Shown: piece by piece, positions 54,177 to 64,000 of the stretch
Numbering within the stretch: the stretch's first letter is position 1
Layout of the letters: each line of letters starts with the position of its first letter
Source: Plantago ovata
Lineage: Eukaryota; Streptophyta; Magnoliopsida; Lamiales; Plantaginaceae
DNA: 64,000 nt
Reading direction: 5' to 3'
Assembly (NCBI GenBank): GCA_028274465.1
Contig: CM051455.1
Location: forward strand, 87,254,871 to 87,318,870
The notes under the pieces: model-generated
Told to the model about the DNA's origin: nothing
The model's input: the letters and a program-made list of their open reading frames with translations, nothing else
The model's database searches: none
Translations under genes and position numbers: made by a program

Positions 54177-56970
54177 TCATTGCTGAAAGTTATCATTCAG
54201 AAGTTTACAAGAAAGCATAGATAACAAAGAATCAGAGGATTTTCTCAAAATCTCTCTTACACTCTTCTCAGCAAGTGCAGTGAATTCAACACAATCCTTT
54301 TCGTAGTTTTCCAGAAGCCTACGGACTTGTAGTTGAAGAATTCTTGCATTTTTGCAGGCAGTATGATGATGCTTTTCAACATTCATTTTCATGTAATTAG
54401 TTACCCACAAATGCATGCCCCAATTGCTGGCATGGAGAAGATGTGTATCTGAAATGCTTTTCGGATGAATCTTTCTTAGCTAGAGAAGATCTTCTTCTTT
54501 ATCCTTAGCAGTAAGATAGAAGTAATCATAAGGAATCAATCCAAGTTTCTTCTTAGGTTTCTTTGTTACTGGGTCAGAGTAGTAAGCGATGCCATGTGGT
54601 TTGATCAGATTTGGTTCTTGTTTGTATGTCTTACCAATGGCAATTCTTCTTACTTGGACCTTAAGATTCAACCATTTCCCAGCAATATTCCTTGGGAGGG
54701 ATTCTTCCCTTTGCTTTCTTTGGACCTTGAGTTCAATCCATTTGAACATTTGATTCAATATGGCTGTAGGAAAGAACTCATTTACCAGCAAGTCTTCCAG
54801 CTTTAAGATCCAGCAACCATGAATGTTTCTGATTACATTCTGAGTGGTTTCGTCATTACTGGTCTTTGTATATTCAATGCCGGAGCCAATAGCAATGCTG
54901 GCCAGCCTTTTTTCTTCCTTTCTTTGCCTTCTTCTTCTTGTCTTAGCATTGTCTTGATCTCTTGCTGAAGAGTCAGACGGAAAATGCTTTGAGTGGCCAG
55001 ACGGAGTCAAGGCTGTTAAGGGTCTAGCTCTTATTGCTTGAGCTATTATTTGATTGTCATCATCTTCTTCATTCAGATTGTGATGACTTTCAGTATGGCA
55101 AAAATCTTGAGTTTCAGCAGCGGTTTTTCTCTTTTTGGTACTTGTTGAATTCAACTCAAATTTTGCTTGCCTTTTAGAACTTTGCTCTTTTTCAGCAAGC
55201 GGTTCTATGGGCAGTGGCGCATCAACAGCAGGAGCAGGAGGGGTTTGGTTTCTTTTCTAGTATTCTTCTTTTCCCCCTTAGACATGGATTGCAACATCGG
55301 GGTGATGTGCAGAGAATAAAACTCATTGCTATTTTCAGCAAGAGTGCTTAAACTGTTATACTTCATGATGATTTGCTGTTGGTCAGAAGTCATTTTGACA
55401 ACTCTCTTTGAATATTCATCATGTTCTCTTCATGTCTTTTCTCTGTTGCGACCTTCTCATCCATAATATTTTGTGCCTTCACTAGAGCATTCTTTGCAAG
55501 CCTGAGCGCTTGACTTACATCTTCTTCATAGCTCTTGTGATAAAGACTGATGTCTTTCTAAGCTATTGTCAAAGTTGTAGTGCGTCTCAGCACTGTAGCC
55601 AATATCTTTTCAATGTCAAGTTGGCTCTCAGCAAGCAATGCATCATCTTCAGGTTTGCAGGCATCATGGACTTGCTTTAGTGCTAGAATTCTGGGAGTAA
55701 ACTCCTCAACTCTTGGGAACGGCACTAAATGAGGTGTTAAGGAATGAACCTTAAGTTCGGAAGCAAACTAATCATCTTGTAAAAGCAGCTCGGCTCTTAA
55801 AGAATCTCCTTCATAAGTGATGTAATCAGGAGGAGGAATCTGAACAACTTTGGGGTCTCGCTTGGATTGTTCATCTTCATTTTCTGACAAGTCGTCATCA
55901 TCCTCAGATTCATCAAGTTAAGCAACTTTTGAACCTTTATCAGTAGCTTCACTTCCTTTATGTTGAGTGGTTGCTGATGGCAACGCTTCAGACTCAACAA
56001 CTGGAGTTTCACCAGTAGTTAGTTTTAATTGAGTATGGGGCTCAATTACTGGAGTTTCGCCAGTAGTAAAAGGAAGGGATGGAACTTCCTTTGGTCTTGG
56101 TCTTGAAGATTCACCAATTTCTAGATCCTTTGTATGCCTTGCATGGATCAATAGACTGTTCTGTAGAGCTCGTTGGTAATCTTCATCCAATTCATCTTCA
56201 TCATCAAGGTTTGCATCAGTGACCTTGGCATCAGAAACTTGGTTCTTGCCATTTTTCAAGGCAGCCCTTTTTCTGGCGTATTCTTCTTCAGTATCAGCAC
56301 CTTGCACATGTGCTTGATTTTCAGCATCAGCAGGAGCAGGTTGAGATTCTTGCTGAGATTGTTGTTATTCAGCTTGCTGATTTTGAGGTTGAGCATTTTC
56401 AGCAACTATTAACTTCAATCCTCCAGCATCAGGACTTGGACCTTGATTGTCATCATCGTCGTTTTTCTTGTCCTTTGAATCTTTCCCTTCATCATCACTG
56501 GGATCAGTGGGAATGTTCTCATCTTCCTCTTCTTCATCATCGTCTGTCAGAATAACCAACTCCACGTGCTTATACAAAGCAACACTTGTCACTTCCTCTT
56601 CCTCATTTATTTTGTGGGGATCAGCCACCACAGGCACAAATAGACCTTTGAGCATAACAGCTTGTTCAGCTGGAGAGGCACTCTTGAATTTGGCCTTCAT
56701 ATTCTCTCTGATTTGAGCAATCAGATTGGAGCTCATTTGATGAGAATATGTCATTTCTTCAGGAAGGATGGAGTGGACAAATGTTTCGAGCTTCAGCAGA
56801 GAAGATCTCTTTTTCTCATTTGAGAGATGAAGGTGAAGATCTGAGAAATCCATTCGCCTGTACCTTTGCCAGTTGCTGACAGATTTAGCAACTCTTGACA
56901 AGGTTGTCCTTTTGAAGTTCAAGTACAGTTCTTCAGAACTTACTTGATGATCTTCAGTGATGAGTACCAC
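54177..56970 (-). pseudogene. SIRE-B extra ORF, C-terminal part
   Basis: Counterpart of 11350-14000. It opens with SVSNWQRYRRMDFSDLHL and SPAEQAVMLKG, passes through the D/E-rich segment (LTDDDEEEEDENIPTDPSD) and a repeated GETPV(I/V)E, then the coiled-coil region, the basic RRRRQRKEEKRLASIAIG stretch and the terminal domain GCWILKLEDLL, GLIPYDYFYLTAKD, KSVREILRKSS. Stops at 56365, 55918, 55768 and 55560 and frameshifts near 55400 and 55200 break it. Similarity to SIRE-A extends over the whole length, and both conserved blocks at the ends are nearly unchanged. No catalytic motif recognised. Confidence 0.7.
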
Positions 56971-57468
56971 TTCAGTGGTCTCCTTTTGAGCCTGAAAAAA
57001 AACGTTATTTAGATCAGGAATGGTTTGGAGAATTGTCTTAGAGTTTATATCTGAAACATGATTTACCTGCTGAGAGTCAGCAAGCTCATGTAGTACAATT
57101 TACATTCCATGAGGAGCTTGAGTAGCATCCTCCATTTGTTCATCCTGAAATAAATTAAAGTTAGACACAAGTACTAAGCTGTCAAACTTAGTTTTTATAC
57201 CAAAATTATTAACTACCTGCTGAGCAGGGAGTGTTGGTTCCGGTGCAGAGGCTTCAGCAACCATCAGACTTGCATCTTGAGAAGTCTGTAGAGATAAGAT
57301 AATTTTAGCAAAAGAACAATTTTCAGAATTTGAAGTTTTACTGATGATTGAATTAACTACCTGCTGAGGAAGGACAGGTTGTGGCTCAGTCCTTTCAGCA
57401 TTAACAGTTTCTTCAGATTCTTGGACTGTTTCTTCAGCAGACTTCTGGTTTTGCTCTTTCTGAGAAAG

Positions 57469-59409
57469 CTATGCGGTTTCAGCAATCTCCCTTATCTCTG
57501 AAATGACAAGTTGAGCAGAAGCATCTTGACCATTGAGCTCACTGCTTGTCATGAAGAGATCAATTGACTTGTTGGATGATTCTTCAATTTCCAACTCCAT
57601 TTGTTTGCTTAAATCTTCCAGTACAAGCTGGACTTTGTCAATTGATGTCTTGGGTGAACTTGGGCTAGTATTCTCAGCATCATGAGATGCGTCTTTGAAT
57701 AATGCTTCTTGAGTTTCAGCAACTTCAGGAACTGGAACCATTGCTATTTCAGCAACTGGTTCTTCAGCAAGCGTTGTTTCAGCAACTTGATGAGTTGCTT
57801 GTTCAGCAACCATCTTTCAGCAGCATCAGCAAGTGCCGCTTTTTGCAGATCAGCAGCAATATCGCTTACTGGTTCCATAGTTGGATCATCTAGATTATCT
57901 ACAATGTAGATATCAGGTTCTTGGGCAGGAATTTCATTTCCACTGCCTTGTGGTCTATTCTCAGTAGAATTATCAACATTGAGTTGATTGTTGAAGGCTT
58001 CCGCAAACACTTCAACATTGCTGACATAGGCTTCAGTAATTACTTCAGCAACATCTACTGGCAAATGCGTTTCAGCATTTGTCTGGGAATTGACTGAGGA
58101 GTCTTGGACATCAGGGACTGACTGGCGAGCCAGTGTTTTCTTCCTTTTGTTGCTTGTGCGTTTCCTCTTAGGTATGGGGTTTGCTGATGATGCTGCAGTC
58201 TGAGTGTCATCATCAGCTTTCCTCTTTTTCTTGTTAGATTTCTCTAGTTTCCCAGAGTCATCTATAGTTGCATTTTCAGCAACTGGTGTTGTACACATAC
58301 CTTGTTGCTTTTGTGTTACCACCATCTCCAGCAGTTTCATCTCTAAGTTGCTGAGTGGTAACATCTGCGGCTGTTGTATACCTTTCTTGTTGGCTTGTGC
58401 TGACAACATTTGCAGTTGTTGTCTTCTTAGTTTTCTTTCCAGCAATCTTAGGTACATTCTGCTTGTAGAAAGATCTTCCCACATTGCACATAGATTTCTT
58501 GATTGGCAATGGGTTTCTTAGCTGAATCCTGAAATGTTCAAGGATATAGAATATCTTGATTCCATACATAACTGGAAAGGAAGGTGAGACCTTGTTGTCT
58601 TCAACCTTTACCTTGAACTTAGTAACACAATCAACAAGCCTGTTGAAAATGTACTTAGCTCAGTTAAGTTCCGTTTTATTTTCATAGATGTGCATCAGCA
58701 ATGGCCATCTTCTAAGGCCTACTTGGTCAATTCCTCCAACTTGGGAGTCAAGAACTTTTATTAGCAGCAGAGCTACTAGACCAAGTGAATGGCAGAGATG
58801 CTTTCTCTTAACGTGCTTTGTCCAAGTCACGGGAGCTATCTCGCCTTTCTTCATTTTCTCATTTCTGACGTCACTGTAGAAAGCTTCAATTTGTTCGTCA
58901 GTGGCAGTGACGTCATCTTCAGTTCCAGTGGTTGGAATCTGAAATATCTCCGCTAAATCAGTCCATTTCAGGACGATTTGCGTGTTCTGAACATAAGTAA
59001 GGATCACTTTTTCAGTGACTCCATTACTGTCTGTGAGGGACTGGATTTCTGCATTGTTGTAGAATTCCATTGTATCAATCATGCTCACTTGCTTAGTGCG
59101 AGCAGAGATAAAGTTCATGAGGCCTTGCTGCTTGATAAACTCAAGCGCCTCTTCATTTTGGTCATCGAGTTCTTGTTCATAAAAGTACCTAATGTACTTT
59201 TCTTTTGCAAACCCTCCCCATTGCATCAACATCTCACACTTTGCAGTGTCAAGATATGACGGAGGCATAGGTTTTTCTGTGATTCGGTCGTTTTTCAACA
59301 CAACTTTCGTTGTGTTTGTGGCCGGAGTAGTCACCGGAGCAGTGCGTGTTTCAGCACTATCAACCTTTGACGACTTTGAGGACTTTGATAACTGTCTCTT
59401 GGGAGACAT
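57469..59409 (-). pseudogene. SIRE-B extra ORF, N-terminal and middle part
   Basis: Starts MSPKRQLSKSSKSSKVDS at 59409. The conserved N-terminal domain (MPPSYLDTAKCEMLMQWGGF, MEFYNNAEIQSL, FQIPTTGTED, HVKRKHLCHSLGLV, ILEHFRIQLRNPLPIKKS) is open to 58660, where TGA replaces the tryptophan codon seen in SIRE-A, and then continues in frame. Frameshifts near 58280 and 57815 lead into the A/E/V-rich middle part, with a KKKRK patch, YIVDNLDD and a VQLVLEDLSKQMELEIEES coiled coil. The match to SIRE-A in this protein, against background decay, is the best evidence that the extra ORF was under selection. Function unknown. Confidence 0.72.
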
Positions 59410-59944
59410 TTCTTTTTATATAGAAATAAAATGTGTACGAAAAGAGATAGTTTTGCTTTTTGACCGGAGGTACAGTAGATTCAGGCTATAATTTGCAGAG
59501 AAAGGAAATGTGAGTTAAAGAATTTTGTCATTTCTCTAACTCCTTCTTTATATAGTGTCTCTGGTGTGTGAGAAACTCAATCGATTTGAGCTCTCAGCAA
59601 GGGTAAAACAGAGAAACACTGGAGTTAGTGGAGCCTTTGCATTGAATGCGTAGTGGCCCACTAACTAAAACCGTCAGAGCACTCTCTCTCTTTGTTTTGT
59701 TAGCCGTTAGATAAATAAATGCTTTTAATCAATGGCCACGATTGAATTTCATGTCATGATTATTGCGAGTTTATCTGTGCCAGTTTAACGTCACAAATTG
59801 ATCTTACCGAGTTTTAAGGGAATAGATTGCTTGCTGAAATAGACAAGAGTCTTTTCAGCGAGTTTGAATTATCACACTTGATACTTGCTGAAAGTTCCCC
59901 CTTACTTAGATATCTCGTATTTTCTTTAAGTTTAAAAGATATTT

Positions 59945-60290
59945 CTGATTTCCCGTATCAGTAAATTCTTTTTTTACTTGAGATATCCTTTGGTAAAATC
60001 TGAGAGATGAGCTTTGCTCTTTTTCTGAGTTCCCGTCTCAGAGAATTCCTTAGATACTTGAATACCTGTTTCAGTATCTTTTGATTGTCTGAGTGCCCGT
60101 CTCAGCAATATTTAAGTTCTTTCTCTTACTGAGTGCATGTCTCAGCAAGTGATCAAGTTTCCTAACAAATACCCGTTTTGAAGGAATTACTTGCTGAATG
60201 CCTGTTTCAGCAATCATGTAGTGACTTATCATTTCTTAGAAGAAATCAGTAAATAGGAATACTTTGGCTTGTTGAATACCTGTTTCAGCA
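59945..60290 (-). repeat. Hairpin cluster between pol and the extra ORF, SIRE-B
   Basis: Inverted repeats at 59945-59961, 60025-60041, 60053-60078, 60089-60105, 60129-60145, 60191-60213 and a degenerate one at 60269-60290. Loop types (TTCCCGT-like, TGCCTGT-like), order and closing stems match SIRE-A. Confidence 0.8.
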
Positions 60291-60308
60291 TTCTGCCAAA
60301 TGTATCCT

Positions 60309-62719
60309 TTATTGAGGTAGTTCAATCAATCCAAGGTTATACCTTAGCATTGCGAACCTATTATCCGGTAGGGGCTTGGTGAAGATGTCAGCAAGCTGAT
60401 CTTCAGTGCCTACTTTCACAACCTCAATATCACCTTTTTTCACATGATCTCCAATGAAATGATGTCTAATATCAATGTGCTTAGTCCTAGAATAAAACTT
60501 AGGATTTTGCGTAATTGCAATAGCACTTGTATTATCACAAAAGATTGGTGTTTTCTTTGCAGAAATACCATAATCTCTTAATTGTTGCTGAATCCATAGG
60601 ATTTGAGCTGTGCAACAACCAGTTACAATGTATTCAGATTCAGTAGATGAATTGGCGACACAAGTTTGCTTCTTGCTGAACCATGATATTAATCTAGTAC
60701 CCAAAAACTGACAAGTTCCAGAGGTACTTTTTCTATCAAGAGTTGATCCTCCATGATCAGCATCAGAATAGCCAACCAATTGAAGTCCAGAATCTTTAGG
60801 ATACCATAATCCAACATTGACTGTACCTTTAACATATTTCAGTATTTTGATTGCCTTTTTGTAGTGTGATTCTCTTGGATCAGACTGGAATCTTGCACAC
60901 ACACAAACAGCATACTGAATGTCAGGTCTACTTGCTGTTAGATACAACAAGGAACCAATGAGCTTCCTATACTTGTGTTCTTCAACACTTTTGTCCTCTT
61001 TAGTATAGCCCAATTTGGTACCAACACTCATAGGGATCTTTTCAGGTTTCTCATCCTCTTTGATCCTAAACTTCATGAGCATTTCTTTCGCATACTTTGC
61101 TTGATTTATGAATATTCCATCTTTGAGTTGCTTGACTTGCAATCCTAGGAAATAATTCAATTTTCCCATCATACTCATTTCAAACTTATTAGTCATGAGT
61201 TTGGCAAGTTCACCATTTAAGAATGCACTTTTAACATCCATTTGGTAAACAATGAAGTCATTGTGAGCAGCAAAGGCCAAGAAAAGCCTAATTGCATCCA
61301 ATCTTGCGACTGGTGCGTAAGACTCATCATAGTCCAATCCTTCAGTCTGACAGTAACCTTGAGCAACTAAACGTGCTTTATTTCTTGTTATTTCACCAGA
61401 CTCGCTCAGCTTGTTTCTGAACACCCACTTTGTACCAATAGCTTTCTTATCTTCAGCAACTGGCACAAGTTTCCAGACTTTATTCCTTTCAAATTGATCC
61501 AATTCTTCTTGCATTGCGTTTATCCATTCAGAATGCTTCAAAGCTTCTTCTATGGTTTTAGGTTCAATTTCTGACACAAAGCAAGAGAACAATGATTCTA
61601 CTTCTACGACAGTTGCTTCTTCAGCAAGTCCGTGAGTAGCTTTGGATCTTGTCACTTGGCGTTTATTAATATCGCCAATCATATCCGTAGAGGGATGATC
61701 TCTAATCCATTTATTAACAGGTTTCTTGTTTGTTGGATCAGGATATGTTTGCTCATCAGCATGTGACTCTTCAGTATGTACTTGTTCAGTACTACTGGGA
61801 ATTTGTGTCTCTCCTGAGATTTGTTCGTCAGCAACTGCTTGTTCAGCATTGCTAGATTGAGGTATTTCATCAGCAGGCACTGGAGGTTGCGTAATTTCAG
61901 CAACTTCCGGAGCAACCGCGTCTTTTGCTGAAAATTCTTTGTCGTGAACTATATTTATCTTGTCATGACTCGAGGGAGGAGAGTCATTGTCAGAATCATC
62001 ATTTAGTTCAATTGACTTGATTTTCCTAGCATCAGATTCAGTTCTTTGCTCATGTATGATTAACTTTTTCATACATTCTCATATTTCTTCTTCAGTAGGC
62101 ACACCTTGTGACTTTTCGTAGAATACAACATACGCTGATTCTTCAATCTTTTGTGCCTTTTTGTTGTAAAATCTATAAGCTTTACTATGCAAGGAGTAGC
62201 CAAGAAATATCGCTTCGTCTGCCTTTGGTTGAAATGTTCTTAAGTATTCTCTACCATTATTAAGAACGAAACACTTGCAACCAATATTCTTAGATGAGTG
62301 ATGTTAGGAGTCTTCCAACAAACATTCATAAGGAGTTTTGTTGTATTCCTTAGTAATCAGACATCTGTTTTGAGGATAGCAGGCGGTATTTAAATTCGCT
62401 TCAACCAATAAAGCCTCCACTATTATCAGTGTCAGAAAGCATTGTTCTTGCGGCTTCTTTCAGGTATACGATTCTTCGCTGTCAGCAACACCGTCTATTG
62501 GCTGGGGTGTTCTACGTGAGGAGACTGATGTTGATACCTTTTGAGTACAATATTAGTATGTACTGGTGGACAACAGCAGTAACCAGGGTCCTGTCCGTAT
62601 GACTTTTACCCTGGTCCTTTTTCATGACTTCAAGCTTTTCAGCAAGTGAGGGTTTTCCAGTCTTGGGTTTAGATTTGTGCGGATGGATACTACCGGCAAG
62701 TGAATCTTGAATAGTCTCT
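60309..62719 (-). pseudogene. SIRE-B pol with deleted RT active site
   Basis: The frame 62072-60309 is open for 587 codons, from the integrase C-terminal linker to the RNase H end ([10 protein letters not shown]). RT begins normally ([48 protein letters not shown]) and then jumps to [21 protein letters not shown]. Relative to SIRE-A, 276 bp (92 codons, in frame) are missing, including the YVDD catalytic motif. RNase H motifs ([28 protein letters not shown]) are intact. Upstream, integrase-coding DNA is visible but full of small indels between 62280 and 62719, next to the gap. The element cannot make active RT. Confidence 0.9.
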
Positions 62720-62819
62720 NNNNNNNNNNNNNNNNNNNNNNNNNNNNNNNNNNNNNNNNNNNNNNNNNNNNNNNNNNNNNNNNNNNNNNNNNNNNNNNNN
62801 NNNNNNNNNNNNNNNNNNN
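62720..62819. other. Assembly gap (100 N)
   Basis: A run of exactly 100 N. The left flank is integrase and the right flank is the gag tail. In SIRE-A these points are about 1.1 kb apart (about 20250 to 21350), so the true missing sequence is probably near 1 kb. Confidence 0.97.
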
Positions 62820-64000
62820 TTGTAAACCTAGTCCACTTTTCGGAGAATGCTGAGCTTTTGCTTCAGCAACCTTACTTGATTCAGGTTTGTCAGCAAAGGA
62901 CTTCTGATTACTTTTAGTAATCTTGCCTTTAGTCTTAACAACTTGCTTTTCAGCAACTTGTTTGGCGGAATGCTTCACAACATTCTTTTCTTTCCAGTTG
63001 CTTCTCAGCAACCTGTTTTCCTTTTAAAGTCTTGTTACTTTGAGTAGCAACAGCGGGCTTTATGGTCATAGGTACTTGATTGCATGTTCAGCAACCTTAG
63101 TTTGACCATACTGATAGATTTCTGGTGGACTACTATCAGTAGCACGTACAAAGGAGATAGGTGATTTATCTTTTCTCAAGACGTTTCTATCACCCACACG
63201 TTGCTCCTAAACCTTCTTTCTGAGATGGATCTATCAAATAAGAGTTTAGTTCAGTCAGCGTATTACTTGCTTCCACATAGATTTGAAATTGATTTTCATC
63301 TTTTTCATTTCTTGGATTTCAGCAAGTAACTTTAGAATTGAGGACTGATACTCTTCCAATTCTAATGCCATTTGAGAATTTTTCTCTGCAGCCTCAGCAA
63401 TCAACTTCTTCAGACGCCTTATTTCAGCATCCTTTTCTTCTGTCTCTTCCTTCAGCAAGACGTACTTTTCAGTAGTTTGCTTGGTCAGAGTTTCAGCAAG
63501 TTGTAGTTTCTCTTGCTGTTTGCTGAGAGTTTTCTCAAATCTTTCGATTTCTCCTTGAATCTTGTCAAGGTCAATCTCGTCTTTACTTTCTGAGTCTGAG
63601 TCTGAGGTAGAGTTGTTTACCTGACCGGCCATGAGGCAGAATTCGTAGTTCGACACATCTGGATAAGCTTCCATAGCTATTCCACAAACTTCTTTGCCAA
63701 TCTCCACGTCTAGAGTAGCTTCTTCATCGTCGGTGTCTGAACTTTCATCCTCACTGTCTTCGGAGCTAGTATCAATACACAATGCATCGAGTTTTGCTTG
63801 AAGTTTCTTCTTTTCTTCAGCAATAAAAGCTCTTTTGAACTTCTTCTTCTTTTCAGCAGATTTGCCTTTCAGCAAAGGGCAATTAGCTTTGAAGTGTCGA
63901 GGCTTTTTGCAGTAAAAACATAGATCATTTCCAACTGCCGGTTCTTCTGATGAAGTAGCTTGCTGAGATTGCTTGTTCAGCGAGCTAGTATCATTCTTGT
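62820..64000 (-). pseudogene. SIRE-B gag, partial
   Basis: Counterpart of 21340-22480. It runs off the window end with the zinc knuckle region near 63890-63930 on the minus strand, which encodes CFYCKKPRHFKANC-like residues; here the second cysteine is kept, unlike SIRE-A. The open segment 63875-63255 covers the KKKKFKRAFIAEEKKK block, acidic S/D tract, CGIAMEAYPDVSNYEFCLMA and the coiled coil with LSKQQEKLQLAETL. Past 63255 the frame is broken by indels down to the gap. Gag forms the virus-like particle and binds RNA. Confidence 0.85.

Larger units (their letters stand above)
52428..64000 (-). mobile_element. SIRE-B: second SIRE-like copia element, cut by the window end
   Basis: Same family and orientation as SIRE-A: 3' LTR 52428-54009, extra ORF region 54177-59409, hairpin cluster 59945-60290, pol 60309-62700, assembly gap 62720-62819, gag from 62820. 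The 5' LTR and second target duplication lie beyond the window. It is inserted in the Copia-D 5' LTR. The extra ORF and pol match SIRE-A along their length, but the RT has an internal deletion. Confidence 0.92.

Noticed and set aside
1-64000. tRNA, rRNA or other structural RNA genes
   Set aside because: Only tRNA-complementary primer sites were found; no complete tRNA or rRNA sequence was recognised.

Overview
This window is a piece of a plant nuclear genome, most likely a eudicot. It is built almost entirely of transposable elements nested inside one another. The evidence is plant-type Ty1/copia and Ty3/gypsy LTR retrotransposons with tRNA-iMet or tRNA-Asp primer sites, a CACTA DNA transposon, and a decayed plant F-box gene with GT-AG introns. 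The sequence is AT-rich, and no intact host gene is visible. The species cannot be named from the sequence.

Layout, left to right. (1) 1-9406 is the 3' half of a copia element (+), split at its reverse transcriptase by a non-autonomous Athila-like gypsy element (428-7997, -) that encodes only gag and protease. (2) 9407-9569 is a short host spacer. (3) 9570-42279 is a SIRE/Maximus-like copia element (SIRE-A, -) bounded by perfect CATAA target duplications. Its 5' LTR is split by a chromovirus gypsy (23865-41153, +). The gypsy pol is split by a second copia (Copia-2, 28037-39256, +, perfect GATCC duplications). The Copia-2 leader carries a solo LTR of the Athila-like family (31258-32521). This is a nest four levels deep. 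(4) 42280-44680 is host DNA with two decayed members of an F-box gene family. (5) 44681-52427 is a third copia (Copia-D, -), internally deleted. Its 5' LTR carries a CACTA element (48922-51852, TCG duplications) and is then cut by (6) a second SIRE-like element (SIRE-B, -, 52428 to the window end), which contains a 100-N assembly gap.

How it works together. Every retroelement polyprotein is broken by stops, frameshifts or deletions, so nothing here is likely to be autonomous. Conserved structure still stands out. Both SIRE copies carry a very large extra coding region downstream of pol, spanning about 5 kb, preceded by a conserved cluster of short hairpins. The word TTGCTGA/TCAGCAA is scattered through LTRs, non-coding DNA and coding DNA of both SIRE copies. 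A minisatellite of about 46 bp is shared by two copia leaders and an intron of the CACTA element. Cassettes of GC-rich nested palindromes sit in promoter or leader positions of three element families. The gypsy element shows two anomalies: a copy of its pol 3' end lies outside its 5' LTR, and its terminal repeats are more alike than those of the younger element inside it.
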